This document shows, in pieces, positions 17,421 through 27,140 of a stretch of 64,000 bases of DNA. The position numbers and the translations under genes are program-made. The DNA lies in NCBI RefSeq assembly GCF_004801405.1, contig NZ_SSOB01000005.1, positions 124,001 through 188,000 of the forward strand. The letters run 5' to 3'. The first letter of the stretch is position 1, and the number at the start of each line of letters is the position of its first letter. Below the pieces are notes generated by a model. It did not search any database and was not told the origin of the DNA. It saw only the letters and a program-made list of their open reading frames with translations. This stretch comes from Cohnella fermenti (GTDB taxonomy: Bacteria; Bacillota; Bacilli; Paenibacillales; Paenibacillaceae).

Positions 17421-18839
17421 TCAAGGAGCGCCGAGCGTGCTGCGAAGCGATTCGGCCTTCTGGTTGATCGCCTCTTCCGCATTCCGCAATGCGGTGTTGA
17501 CGTCGAGCCCGCCGATGGCAAGCCCCTCCGCCGCATCGGTCAGCGCACTCGATACGCCCAGATCGTAAGCGCTCGTATAGTGCTCCTGCAGCGGCTCGCC
17601 CACGAACACGTTCTGCACCTTCTTGCCTTGCAGCACCGGAATCTCCGTGCCGTACTCCGCTTCCAGAGCCGGGTTGACGACAGCCGGCACGCGGCCGTTG
17701 CGGGACAGAATAAGCTGACCCTCGTCGGACAGAATCTCGGCGATGACCTGGAACGCCTCGTCCTTATGCGGCGAGTTCTTGTTGATCGACAGCGAGTGCA
17801 CCTGCGCTTCGCGCGTCACGCCAAGCTGGTCCTCGAAGTTCGGCACCGGCGCGATATCCCAGTTGAATTCGACGCCCTGCTGGCGCAGCTCCTCCAGCGG
17901 GCCGACCATGTTGGCGAGCCAGGAGGCGCGCATCGCAATCGTCTGGTCCTTCATGAATTGATCGCGGCCATAGTTCCAGAAGTTGTCGGGACCTACATAG
18001 CCGGGAATCTCCAGAATCTTCTTCTGCAGCTCGAACGTCCGCAGCCAGCCCGGATCGCTCGACAGCGTGGAATTGCCTTCCGTCCGGTCCGTAATCGACA
18101 GGCCGAGCCCCTTGGCCAGGCCGCTCAGGTTGTCGACAGCGAGGCCGACATAGTGAACGCCGTTGACCGTGCGCGTCAGCTTCTTCGCAATCTCGATCAC
18201 GTCGTCCCAGGTCTGCTGCTCATCGGTCGGGTACGGCACGCCGAACTTGTCGAAAATATCCTTGTTGTAGTACAGCACGTGCTGGTTGGCGTTAAACGGA
18301 ATGATCCAGATCTGGTCTCCCTTGCCCTTCGTAAGCTCCTGTGCGTAGTTCCACAGAATCGGCTTGATCCGCGACGTATCGAAGCCAAACTTCTCGATAT
18401 ACGGGCGCAGGTCCTCGTAGACGCCCGTCCGAATGATATTCGCGTGCGAGGAGGAGGAGGAATAAATAATGTCCGGCGTGTACGTGGACAGCACTTCTTC
18501 ATTGGTCGTATTCGCGGCCGGCGTAATCCGTTCGATCGTCACGTTCGGATACTTGGCATGGATGGGATCGGCAATCAACGTATTGAATTCCACATCCGGG
18601 AACGTTCCGCTTGTGCTGTAGAACGTCAGGGTCAGCGGCTCGTCGCCCAGCTTCTTGTAGGAGGCCGGTTCCGCAGACGCGGCTGCCGATCCCGAGGCGG
18701 CTGCGGGCGAAGCCGACGCTCCGCTCCCGGAGTCCGAGCCGGCTGCCCCTTGCTTGTTGGTGTTCCCGCTGCCGCAGCCGGCGAGCAGGACAATCGCCAG
18801 CAGTGCGGCGATCGATAATTTGGCGGATTTCATGTTCAT
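17421..18839 (-). CDS. Extracellular solute-binding lipoprotein, carbohydrate ABC importer (module 2)
   Basis: 472-aa family 1 solute-binding protein. The signal peptide ends in the lipobox LLAGC, followed by a Ser/Ala/Gly linker. The mature region has EPLTLTFYSTSGTFPD, the hinge segments PDIIYSSSSS and IWIIPFNANQHVLYYNKDIF, and a C-terminal helical part ending with the NTALRNAEEAIN motif typical of sugar-binding proteins. ATG at 18839 is preceded by AAAGGTGAC. It follows the two module-2 permease genes, with 148 nt between, and should bind an oligosaccharide or modified sugar outside the membrane. Substrate cannot be named. Confidence 0.9.
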   Translation of the reverse strand: MNMKSAKLSIAALLAIVLLAGCGSGNTNKQGAAGSDSGSGASASPAAASGSAAASAEPASYKKLGDEPLTLTFYSTSGTFPDVEFNTLIADPIHAKYPNVTIERITPAANTTNEEVLSTYTPDIIYSSSSSHANIIRTGVYEDLRPYIEKFGFDTSRIKPILWNYAQELTKGKGDQIWIIPFNANQHVLYYNKDIFDKFGVPYPTDEQQTWDDVIEIAKKLTRTVNGVHYVGLAVDNLSGLAKGLGLSITDRTEGNSTLSSDPGWLRTFELQKKILEIPGYVGPDNFWNYGRDQFMKDQTIAMRASWLANMVGPLEELRQQGVEFNWDIAPVPNFEDQLGVTREAQVHSLSINKNSPHKDEAFQVIAEILSDEGQLILSRNGRVPAVVNPALEAEYGTEIPVLQGKKVQNVFVGEPLQEHYTSAYDLGVSSALTDAAEGLAIGGLDVNTALRNAEEAINQKAESLRSTLGAP

Positions 18840-18987
18840 GTCACCTTTCCTTTGCTTGTTTATGACCATACTTGTTCATTGTTCCCGTGCCGTTCCAGCC
18901 GTCCGAATCAACAGTCGCGGCAGCTGTGCGCCGTCAACCGATGCATGGCGCTCACCTCCCTTCGCGATCCAAGCGGCCGCGACATGC

Positions 18988-19992
18988 CTATTCCACCAGT
19001 CCCGTTCGCTCGACGCCTTCGATGAACCAGCGCTGCGCGAAGAAGTAAACGATCAGCAGCGGGAAAATAATCAGGAACGACGACGCCATCTTGATCGCTT
19101 CTCCGTAGACCGTCATCACGCCCGCGCCTTCGTCGAGCTTCATCTCCGCGGCCTCCCGGGCAAGCGCGATCGACAGCGGCACATCGTGGGAGGTAAACAT
19201 GAAGATCGACGGCAAGTAGAAGTCGTTCCAATTCCAGACGAAGGCGAACAGCACGACGACAACGATAACCGAACGCGACAACGGCAGCATGACGCGGAAG
19301 AACAGCTTGAACGCGCTCGCCCCGTCGATGCGCGCCGCTTCGTCCAGCTCCTTCGGCAGCGTAGAGAAGAACGAGCGGTAGATGATGACGAACATCGCCC
19401 CCTTGAGGCCGTGTCCGAACAGCGCCGGCAGAATCATCGGCCACACGGTATCCATCAGCCCGAGGCTCTTGAACATCATGATGGTCGGAAGAATGACGAC
19501 CTGCGGCGGCATGATGAAGGTAAACAGCAGCATCGTGCCCCAGAATCGCTTCAACGGGAAGTCGAGCCGAGCGAACGCGTACCCCGCAACCGCACAGGAG
19601 AACACCTGGAGCGCGGAGACTCCTCCCGCGATCACGAAGCTGAGCAGCAGGCTTTTCCCATAGGACAAATAATCGATTGCCGTCTTGAGATGACCGAGGT
19701 AGAGCGACTTGGGCACCCAGATGACCGTCGGATCGAGAATGTTCTTCGCGTCCTTGATCATCGTTGTCGCCATGTACAGAATCGGCTTCAGGTAAATAAA
19801 CGCGACATTGATCAGAATGATATAGATCACGGTCTTGAACACAATTCCCTGATCGATCTCGCGTCCGACGAGCCGGTACCTGATCCGCTGGAGCATCCGC
19901 AGACTCGCCGAAGCCGCCTTGCGCCAACGCTCCGGCGAAGCCGATCGGCCGACCGGCAATCGTTCCAGCAGCTCCCTCGCTGTCTTGGCCAT
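18988..19992 (-). CDS. Carbohydrate ABC transporter permease, MalG-type (module 2)
   Basis: 334-aa inner-membrane permease with six predicted helices after an unusually long, basic N-terminal tail of about 60 residues (TARELLERLPVGRSAS). The cytoplasmic EAA loop that docks the ATPase is seen as KELDEAARIDGASAFKLFFRVMLPL. The C-terminus EGVERTGLVE resembles the VEGLTAGAVK-like ends of MalG-type permeases. GGGAGAG precedes the ATG at 19992. It pairs with the permease encoded 15 nt upstream. No ATPase in the immediate cluster; the MsmX-like protein at the head of the operon is the likely energiser. Confidence 0.9.
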   Translation of the reverse strand: MAKTARELLERLPVGRSASPERWRKAASASLRMLQRIRYRLVGREIDQGIVFKTVIYIILINVAFIYLKPILYMATTMIKDAKNILDPTVIWVPKSLYLGHLKTAIDYLSYGKSLLLSFVIAGGVSALQVFSCAVAGYAFARLDFPLKRFWGTMLLFTFIMPPQVVILPTIMMFKSLGLMDTVWPMILPALFGHGLKGAMFVIIYRSFFSTLPKELDEAARIDGASAFKLFFRVMLPLSRSVIVVVVLFAFVWNWNDFYLPSIFMFTSHDVPLSIALAREAAEMKLDEGAGVMTVYGEAIKMASSFLIIFPLLIVYFFAQRWFIEGVERTGLVE

Positions 19993-20007
19993 AGCGTTCT
20001 CTCCCTT

Positions 20008-20877
20008 CTAGCGGCGCGTGCCGGACAACGCTCGATCCACCCGGCTGTACAGCAGCAGCGAGAGTCCGACGAACGCCAGAATGATAACGAAATAAATCCA
20101 TGCCAACGCGCTTGAGCTTCCATAGTTGGCCGTGCTGACCTTGCTTACAATCGGATTCGACGGGAAGGTGAACAGATCGACGACCGTGTACAGAAGATTG
20201 AGGAAGATGTACGGCACCAGGCCCGGCAGCGTGATTTTCCAGAATGTATTCCAGGGGCTTGAGCCGTCGATGCGGGAAGCCTCGTACACCGAAGCGGATA
20301 TCGTCTGACGGCCGGCAAGGAATATCAGGATTTGCACACCGGAATACCAGAGAATAAGCACAAACGAATTCATCACCGTCGTGATCGGCCCCGCCCATCC
20401 TCCGGGCACGTATTCCTGCAGATAGGAATCGATCTTGAGCGATTGCAGCACCGACAGCGAGCCTTCTCCCTGGCTGATGAACTCCTGCACAATCTGTCCC
20501 GACGAGAAAATGACCGGCAGGAAGAAGATGACGCGGAACAGCGTTCGTCCGGGGAACTTCAGATTCAGCAGAATCGCGACCAGCAGCGAGAAGACAAGAA
20601 TGATCGGGATCATCACCAGCGCCTGCTTCAGGAACGGGAACAGTTCTTCGTACAGCAGGCTGCCGTTAAGCACCAGAATCTCCCGGTAGTTCCGGAAGCC
20701 GATAAAGGTATAGACCACCTTGTCGACCGTAATTTGCACCTGATAGAAGCTCATATATAACGAATAGCCGAGCGGAAAAGCGACAAAGGCGAGAAATCCG
20801 AATATCCATGGTGCGATAAAGAGGGTGCCGTCAATCTTCCGCTGCGTCGAAGCCTGCAGCCGTCTGCCCTTGCTCAT
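20008..20877 (-). CDS. Carbohydrate ABC transporter permease, MalF/UgpA-type (module 2)
   Basis: 289-aa permease with six helices and the EAA loop ASVYEASRIDGSSPWNTFWKITLPGLVPY. The first helix starts soon after the N-terminus (FIAPWIFGFLAFVAFPLGYSLYMSF), as in UgpA-like proteins. Its ATG overlaps the stop of the DUF5696 gene (ATGA), so translation of the two is coupled. This ties the membrane-bound DUF5696 protein to transport. Forms the channel with the next permease. Confidence 0.9.
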   Translation of the reverse strand: MSKGRRLQASTQRKIDGTLFIAPWIFGFLAFVAFPLGYSLYMSFYQVQITVDKVVYTFIGFRNYREILVLNGSLLYEELFPFLKQALVMIPIILVFSLLVAILLNLKFPGRTLFRVIFFLPVIFSSGQIVQEFISQGEGSLSVLQSLKIDSYLQEYVPGGWAGPITTVMNSFVLILWYSGVQILIFLAGRQTISASVYEASRIDGSSPWNTFWKITLPGLVPYIFLNLLYTVVDLFTFPSNPIVSKVSTANYGSSSALAWIYFVIILAFVGLSLLLYSRVDRALSGTRR

Positions 20878-23114
20878 GATGCCTCGCCTCCCGTAACCGC
20901 GACGAAATCCTGGGCGGGAACGTGAAGCCGCCCTTCGTCGTATGCTTGCTCGCCGTAGTTGACAATAATGCGGTAGCCGCCCTCATAGGTCGTCTCGCTG
21001 ACCTGCGGAGCGAGCTTGCGATGACCGACGATCCGCTTGGCCTGCACCGGGGCGAGCGCCTCGTTCGCCTTGCGGTATTCCTCCGCCAGGGAAGGAAGCC
21101 AGTCCTCGGCGTTCATGCTGTAATACCACGCGGAGTAGACGTTCTTCAGGCGGTCCGACGGCGCCGCCGAGAGCACGTAAGACGGGTATGCGCCGTATTC
21201 GATCATCTGCAGGAAGTCCGTGTGCGACTCGTTGCGCAGATTCGACCATTGGGACGTGTAAGGGAGCAGGCCGTGAAGCACAATCTGGGCAAAAGGCACC
21301 GCGTCGTCCGTATACAGATCGTACGAATCCCCGGCGGCAAGCAGCGGAACATGGTCGATCAGATCGAATGCGTAGGCGTTCGCGCTCGACACGGCGACGG
21401 AGCCGAGCGTTGTCTTCGTCTGCTCAAGCACCTCCCGCTGGATGGCGATCGCATCGGCCCGGCTTCCTCCGTAGCGGCTGTTGTAGTCGGTGACGAGCTG
21501 CGAGCCGATGCCGCCTTCGAAGCGGATGCCGTCCGCGCCGAGCCGCGCGTACTTCTGCAGGTCGGAGGCGATCGTCTTGCGATAGAAGCCGGCGCTGACG
21601 CGCGTCGTGCCCTCGTACAGCTCCTGCACCTCCCCCGACAAGCTGCGCGCGCCGTCGCGGCGATACCAGTAGCCGTCTTCCCCGTTATTGTTGATCGTGT
21701 AATCGGCGGTCAGGTATACGGGAATTCCGTAAGCATGCGCGAACTCGATAAACGATCTCATCCCGTCGTCTCCGCCGATTCGGGAATCGACCGGGAAATA
21801 TCCTCCCTGCTCGCTGTACCCGTCCTGCTGCCAGCCCGCATACTGCACAACGACCCGGCGTATGCCTTGATCGACGATGTTTTGCAGCAGCTTCTTGGCA
21901 TCCGCGGTCGTCGTCGCCGTTACGTATTCGTCGATCAGAAGTCCCTTGCGCACGTCCGCTCCGATCAGATCCACATACAGCGGAATGTCGGCCGAATCGC
22001 CCGTCAGCCCCGTTACCTTCTGCTCGTCGACAAGGTAGCTGCGATAGACGCCCGCCATCCCGACGTAGTCGCTGTCTTCGCCGCCGAGCGGATAATAACG
22101 GACGGTTCGCCGCGGCAGTTCGAAGCGCTCCTTGCCGTAAGTGAAGAACCCGGCATCCGTCTTGCGGCTGACGCTCTGGAAGAACCGCTTGCGGTATTGC
22201 CATTCCGCCGCAATCCAGTTAAACGAACCGAGCGAGCCCGACGGCGCCGCGAAGACGGACGCGTATGCGGCTCCCTCCGTCACGATGGACACGAAGCCCC
22301 GATCGCCCGACTTGAGCCCGAATACCGGCAAGGCAATGCGCTGCCTGTTCGGATCGCTCTGATAGAAGGCGGGATCGCCGCCGTAGATATTGTAGTTATA
22401 GGTGGATTGCTCCAGGACGCGATCCTGCTTAAAGCGAATCAACGCGCCGGAGCCGTCGGGAACGAACAGATAGCCGTCCTGCCCTTCCGTCGTCTGTCCG
22501 CCGAACAGCGGATACAGCTTGACGTTCAGCAGGCTGTTGTCCCCTTCCCGCAGCCCGTCCTCCAGCAGCGTCGTCTCCACGTAATCGTCCTTCAGCGTCA
22601 CCTCGAACGGAATCTTGAAGCCGCCCTTCGGCAGCACGAACGTGCCGGAGAAGCCGTCCTCCTTCGTCTCGAGATTGTCCACGTAGCCGCCTTCGTCCGC
22701 CAGCCCGACCGTCTTGGAGGCCGACTTGTAGTTGGACAGATTCGCATACTCCACGATGATCGGCGAGAGCAGGTTGTTCTTCCAGACGCCGCCGATCGTC
22801 TCCTGCGCCCACTCCTCCGGTTCGGGATAAGAGCGCCAGATCAGGCCGGTCGACTTGCTGACGACCTGGAAGTGCGCCGTTGCCGGGTCGACCAGAAGAG
22901 TCAGCTCCGCCGACTCCGCCGCCTTGCGGAAGCCCGCCTCCTGCGGAAGCTCGGGCTTGAACAGAACCGCGTCCGCCGGCACGGCGATCGGCTCGGCCGG
23001 CCCCGCCTCGGCGTGGCGGATCTGGGCAATGCGCCATCCCGACCAGGCGAGAATCAGCAGCAGCGCCGCCCCTGCCGCGAGGTAAGCGAGTTGTCGGCCG
23101 GTTAGTCGCTTCAT
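20874..23114 (-). CDS. DUF5696-type membrane-anchored protein with glycoside-hydrolase-like barrel
   Basis: 746-aa protein with a single N-terminal membrane anchor (LAYLAAGAALLLILAWSGW, about 9-27) and a large extracellular part. The middle (about 60-330) is beta-rich (FQVVSKSTGLIWRSYP). Residues about 340-640 look like a (beta/alpha)8 barrel: RRVVVQYAGWQQDGY, YGIPVYLTADYTINN, LGADGIRFEGGIGSQLV. They resemble GH36/GH101-like hydrolases, with acidic residues at strand ends that could be catalytic. The DUF5696 name is from recall of Paenibacillus clusters and should be verified. Translation is coupled on both sides (ATGA overlaps with the Yip1/NHL gene and the permease). A role in trimming a glycan before import is inferred. 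Confidence 0.75.
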   Translation of the reverse strand: MKRLTGRQLAYLAAGAALLLILAWSGWRIAQIRHAEAGPAEPIAVPADAVLFKPELPQEAGFRKAAESAELTLLVDPATAHFQVVSKSTGLIWRSYPEPEEWAQETIGGVWKNNLLSPIIVEYANLSNYKSASKTVGLADEGGYVDNLETKEDGFSGTFVLPKGGFKIPFEVTLKDDYVETTLLEDGLREGDNSLLNVKLYPLFGGQTTEGQDGYLFVPDGSGALIRFKQDRVLEQSTYNYNIYGGDPAFYQSDPNRQRIALPVFGLKSGDRGFVSIVTEGAAYASVFAAPSGSLGSFNWIAAEWQYRKRFFQSVSRKTDAGFFTYGKERFELPRRTVRYYPLGGEDSDYVGMAGVYRSYLVDEQKVTGLTGDSADIPLYVDLIGADVRKGLLIDEYVTATTTADAKKLLQNIVDQGIRRVVVQYAGWQQDGYSEQGGYFPVDSRIGGDDGMRSFIEFAHAYGIPVYLTADYTINNNGEDGYWYRRDGARSLSGEVQELYEGTTRVSAGFYRKTIASDLQKYARLGADGIRFEGGIGSQLVTDYNSRYGGSRADAIAIQREVLEQTKTTLGSVAVSSANAYAFDLIDHVPLLAAGDSYDLYTDDAVPFAQIVLHGLLPYTSQWSNLRNESHTDFLQMIEYGAYPSYVLSAAPSDRLKNVYSAWYYSMNAEDWLPSLAEEYRKANEALAPVQAKRIVGHRKLAPQVSETTYEGGYRIIVNYGEQAYDEGRLHVPAQDFVAVTGGEAS

Positions 23115-25351
23115 CGGATCGCCACCTCCTGGTAAATCGAATAAAGAAAGTCGATCAATTCGCCGCTCAGGCTGAAGAAGATAAAGATCAGGACGCCGAT
23201 CATCGCCATGGTCAGCAGCGAGAACAGCAAGTTAAGCAGCGCTTCTCCGACGTTGTAATTGTGAATGCCCTGCACCATCCAGAAGAACTGCAAGGCCGTC
23301 CATACGAGCATAACCAGATGCAGGAAGTCAAAGATGGACTTCTCGGACAGCGTCAGCGCATGGGAGAACAAGGTCAGCGGCAAGCCGATCGCGATGAGCG
23401 GGAGAAGCGCGTAAGAGCTGCCGTAGAACACATCCCGGAAGCGGCCTTCGCCTCTCATCAGCGAACCGACCAGATAGTTCGAGACGACCCAGCCCAGCCA
23501 CAGCACTCCGAATTGCGCGAGCAGAGGCCCGAGATCGACGCCCGTGTAGAGGTCCCGGTTAAACGTGAAGCTCGTTCCCGCCTCAATGGCGGAGAACGCG
23601 GCCGCGACGGCGGCGAGCACGATCAGACTGCTCAGCAGCCCCGCCTTGCCCTGATAGCGAATCGCATGGTAGCCGTCAACCGGGTGCTTCACCAGCGTTC
23701 CGAGGTGCTGCAATTGCAAAGCGAGCTTGCGCTTCGGACGCAGCCGCTCCTGCAGAAGACGGCGCCATCTGCGGTTGCGCGTGAAGCGCCGGAACAACAG
23801 AACGGCCGCGGCAAGAGCCGCCGTCAGATTGATCCAGAACGCGAAGTGCCGCTGGAACCACACGAGCCGCACCTGCCAGAATGCGTCGGAATAGCCTTTG
23901 ACCGTGCCCGACTTGCCGAACAGCTCCTGTGCCCGCGCATAGTCCTCGCGCTTGTAGGCTGCTTTGGCCAACCCGATAATCGCCGGCGTATAATAGGCGT
24001 TCTGACGATACACCTCCTGCCAGATCGGCTCGCTCTCCTCGTAGCGGCCGTCCCTTGTCAGCCGGTTGGCCCGATGAACAAGCGCCCCGAACTCCGTCGT
24101 CTCCAGTCGCTGGATCATCCCGTTGACGCCGTCAAGGATAAGCAGATTGCCGAACGAATCCGCCGCGACGGCCGAAGGGGCGTCGACGATGCCGAACTTG
24201 GATATCCCCTGCGGATGCTCTCCGTCCCAGAAGAACAGCAGGTTGCCATCGCCGTCATATTGACTGATCGTGCCGTTCAGCGCATCGATCGTCGTGAAGT
24301 TGCCGTCCCGATCGACGGATACGTCCTGCAATTGCACGCCGAGCACAACGGACGGCTTCGCCGCCGCGCTTGCGGTCGTCGTGACCGCGGATGCCTGCGA
24401 AGCCGCCGCTCTGCTGCCGCGGTCTTCGCCGAAGCTCTCCCCGAACTGAAGGTTGCCGGCCGAGAACTCTCCCCCGGTCTCCAACTGGTTCAGGCCGGCA
24501 ATGTTGAATTTCTTGATCTGCTCTTCCCGGATGTCCTTGGTTACCGTATAGATGAAGCCGTCCCCGTCGATCGTCGTATTGACGATGGCGCCGGGGAGCT
24601 TGCTCAGCTCGCGCAGGTACATCTCCCGAGGATATACTGCCCGCTTGAAGGCGTCGAACAAGGAGAACGCGACCTCGTTGGCGCCGAAGAACGTCTCGAA
24701 GCGCCCCTCCGGATCGAGCATCAGGAGACCCTGGAATGCGCCGAGCGTCGTTATGTACAGGAATCCGCGCTTATCCACGACCAGCTTGGTCGGCTGGTAC
24801 TTCAGCGATTCGGGCAGATAGCTCGAATTCGGCCGCGGGTATTCGCGAAGCAGGCGGCCCCGGGCGTCCAGCTTGACGACGCGCTGGTTGCCGGTGTCGG
24901 CCACATACATATTGCCGGCATCGTCGACGAACAGCCCGTTCGGCTGGCTGAGCGGACTCTCCGGCACCGCGAACGAGGCAAGCAGCCGCCCGGCGGAGCT
25001 CAGCTTCACGATCCGATTGTTGCCCGTATCCGCGACGTAGATGTTATCGTCCGCGTCGACGAACAGGTCCTGCGGAATGCTGAGAACGTCGGACGGCGGC
25101 TCCGTCCCTCCCTCTTCCTCTCCCGCTTCCGCGTCTCGTTCCGTTCCCGTCTCGCCGACAAGAGTCGGTCCAATCAGATCCCCCGGCCGATAGGCGGACT
25201 GAATCTGATAATATTGCCCGTACGAATCCTTGTAGTACGTCGAATACGGGGAGAAGGTATCCGCCGCGGCCCGCTCCGGCAGCGCCGCCGCCGACAAGGC
25301 GACAGCAGCGAGGAGCGTTGCCATGGCCCGTTGCCACTTCATCTTCTTCAT
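23111..25351 (-). CDS. NHL-repeat and Yip1-domain membrane protein
   Basis: 746-aa protein with a signal peptide (MKKMKWQRAMATLLAAVALSAA). Three or more NHL-type beta-propeller blades follow (IPQDLFVDADDNIYVADTGNNRIVKL at about 90-115, then QPNGLFVDDAGNMYVADTGNQRVVKL), then a low-complexity stretch and a TPR-like hairpin (RLTRDGRYEESEPIWQEVYRQN). The last 230 residues form a five-helix Yip1-like membrane domain. Start at 25351 is taken from the signal peptide; the frame is open upstream to 25591 but that part lies inside the permease gene. Lies between the module-1 permease and the DUF5696 gene. The function is not known: a membrane-bound scaffold or sensor at the importer is possible. Confidence 0.8.
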   Translation of the reverse strand: MKKMKWQRAMATLLAAVALSAAALPERAAADTFSPYSTYYKDSYGQYYQIQSAYRPGDLIGPTLVGETGTERDAEAGEEEGGTEPPSDVLSIPQDLFVDADDNIYVADTGNNRIVKLSSAGRLLASFAVPESPLSQPNGLFVDDAGNMYVADTGNQRVVKLDARGRLLREYPRPNSSYLPESLKYQPTKLVVDKRGFLYITTLGAFQGLLMLDPEGRFETFFGANEVAFSLFDAFKRAVYPREMYLRELSKLPGAIVNTTIDGDGFIYTVTKDIREEQIKKFNIAGLNQLETGGEFSAGNLQFGESFGEDRGSRAAASQASAVTTTASAAAKPSVVLGVQLQDVSVDRDGNFTTIDALNGTISQYDGDGNLLFFWDGEHPQGISKFGIVDAPSAVAADSFGNLLILDGVNGMIQRLETTEFGALVHRANRLTRDGRYEESEPIWQEVYRQNAYYTPAIIGLAKAAYKREDYARAQELFGKSGTVKGYSDAFWQVRLVWFQRHFAFWINLTAALAAAVLLFRRFTRNRRWRRLLQERLRPKRKLALQLQHLGTLVKHPVDGYHAIRYQGKAGLLSSLIVLAAVAAAFSAIEAGTSFTFNRDLYTGVDLGPLLAQFGVLWLGWVVSNYLVGSLMRGEGRFRDVFYGSSYALLPLIAIGLPLTLFSHALTLSEKSIFDFLHLVMLVWTALQFFWMVQGIHNYNVGEALLNLLFSLLTMAMIGVLIFIFFSLSGELIDFLYSIYQEVAIR

Positions 25352-25371
25352 TGCCGAACCCGCCCCCCGAT

Positions 25372-26241
25372 TCACTTGATGCCGGAATGAACCATCGTAT
25401 CGATGACTCTCCGCTGCAGGATGATAAAAAAGATAAGATTCGGCGCCAGCACAATAAGCGTAGCTACCGCCGCTGCGCCTTGGCGCGCGACATTGTTGGC
25501 CAGATTGCTCGTCAACGTCGACAGGAAGTACGGGAAGGTCTTCATATAGTCGTCCTGCATGAAGTAAGACGACGTCTCGAGATTGCTCCATGAATTCTGG
25601 AACGACAGAATCGCTACGGTAGCGACGGCAGGCATGCAGACCGGCACCGCGATCTTCAGGAACAGCCCGAATTCGGTCGCTCCGTCGATGCGCGCCGCCT
25701 CCAGCAGCGCGTTCGGAATTTGCTCCATGAACTGCTTAAGCAGGAACACCCCGACCGGGAGCGCCAACAGAGGCAGAATATGACCCGGATAGGTGTTCAT
25801 CAGGCCGAGGCCGCTGACGACCAGATAACGCGGAATCTGCACCACCTCCGGCGCGAACATCAGCATCAGCACAATCGTTGCGAACAGGATTTTCCGGCCG
25901 GGGAAGGGCTGCTTGGCGAGAGCATACCCGCACATCGCGCTGATGATCGTCGTCAGCAGGACGGTCGCGGCGGAGATGAGGATGCTGTTGAACAGGTAAC
26001 GGGAGATCGGAATAATCGAACCGGACGTAATTTGAGCCAGCTCGATAAAGTTCTGTGTCGTCGGACGCCTGACGATAAACTCCGGCGGATACACGAACAG
26101 CTCGTCGTAAGGCTTGAAGGCGTGACTGACGATAAACACGATCGGCAGCAGCATAAATACGGCGAACAGCAGCATGACGACGACGAACAACAGGCGCGGC
26201 AACGTGAAGCGCCGAATGGAATTCCGCAGAAGGACGTTCAC
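25372..26241 (-). CDS. Carbohydrate ABC transporter permease, MalG-type (module 1), GTG start
   Basis: 289-aa permease with six helices and EAA loop NALLEAARIDGATEFGLFLKIAVPVCMPA. C-terminus ends RRVIDTMVHSGIK, typical of MalG-type subunits. The start codon is GTG at 26241, overlapping the stop of the partner permease as GTGA, so the pair is translationally coupled. Confidence 0.9.
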   Translation of the reverse strand: MNVLLRNSIRRFTLPRLLFVVVMLLFAVFMLLPIVFIVSHAFKPYDELFVYPPEFIVRRPTTQNFIELAQITSGSIIPISRYLFNSILISAATVLLTTIISAMCGYALAKQPFPGRKILFATIVLMLMFAPEVVQIPRYLVVSGLGLMNTYPGHILPLLALPVGVFLLKQFMEQIPNALLEAARIDGATEFGLFLKIAVPVCMPAVATVAILSFQNSWSNLETSSYFMQDDYMKTFPYFLSTLTSNLANNVARQGAAAVATLIVLAPNLIFFIILQRRVIDTMVHSGIK

Positions 26242-27140
26242 GCCTCATTCTCCCCCGTCCCGAACAATCTCCAGCTCAGCCGATTGGATACGTACATCAG
26301 CAGCAGCAGGAATACCGAGATCGCCGCCGCGTAGCCCATCTCGTAACGGATGAATCCGAAATCCTGAATGTGGTTGACGATCAGGTTGCCTGCGTATTGC
26401 GGCGTCGGATTCACGCCGGACAATTCCACGCCGATGTTGCCGGCCCGCAGCGTAGTGACGATCGCCATCACGCAGCCGAACAGCATCTGCGGCTTCATCG
26501 ACGGAATCGTCAAGTACCACAGCTCCTGAAGCCGGCTGCGCACGCCGTCGATTCGCCCCGCTTCGTAAAGCTGCGGGTCGACGTTCTGAATGCCGGCCAG
26601 CATCGCGAGGAAGCCGACCCCCATGCTGGCCCACAGCGAGACGACGATCATCGAACCCATAATCAGCTTCGGATCGGTTACCCATAGCTTGGGCACGTCG
26701 ATCAAGCCGTTGTTCAGCAGGAAGCTGTTCAGATAGCCGATGCGATCGCCGGAGAGCAGCGGCAGCCAGATGATCGTCATCGCCGTGCCCGCGGTGAGCG
26801 ATGGCGCATATACCGCCAGCGCCACCCACTTGCGCAGCCCCTTGCCGAGCAGCGAGATCAGCCATGCCAGCAAGAATCCGGCGACGTAGCCGCCGGGCCC
26901 GACGATAATCGCATACTTGAACGTATTGGGGAGCGCATATTGCAGGAACAGCAGATCCTGCGACAGCAGGTATTGGAAGTTGCTCCAGCCGATGAATCGC
27001 GGCGGCTCGATGCCGTTGTAGTAGGTGAAGCTTAATCCGACGGCCATCGCGACCGGAACGACGATAAACGCAATAAAGACGAGGGTAAACGGCGCAACGA
27101 ACAGATAAGAGATGCGATAAGACCAGATTCTAGTCCACAT
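26238..27140 (-). CDS. Carbohydrate ABC transporter permease, MalF/LplB-type (module 1)
   Basis: 300-aa permease with six helices. The EAA loop reads PQLYEAGRIDGVRSRLQELWYLTIPSMKPQ. Its ATG at 27140 overlaps the last codons of the large binding-protein gene by 11 nt. Works with the next permease and the 992-aa binding protein as module 1 of this operon. Confidence 0.9.
   Translation of the reverse strand: MWTRIWSYRISYLFVAPFTLVFIAFIVVPVAMAVGLSFTYYNGIEPPRFIGWSNFQYLLSQDLLFLQYALPNTFKYAIIVGPGGYVAGFLLAWLISLLGKGLRKWVALAVYAPSLTAGTAMTIIWLPLLSGDRIGYLNSFLLNNGLIDVPKLWVTDPKLIMGSMIVVSLWASMGVGFLAMLAGIQNVDPQLYEAGRIDGVRSRLQELWYLTIPSMKPQMLFGCVMAIVTTLRAGNIGVELSGVNPTPQYAGNLIVNHIQDFGFIRYEMGYAAAISVFLLLLMYVSNRLSWRLFGTGENEA

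Noticed and set aside
25352..25591. Longer start for the NHL/Yip1 protein, and similar upstream extensions of the iron permease (to 3184) and the aldo/keto reductase (to 13154)
   Set aside because: The added residues lie inside neighbouring genes or terminators and do not look like protein. Signal peptides or ribosome sites support the shorter starts.
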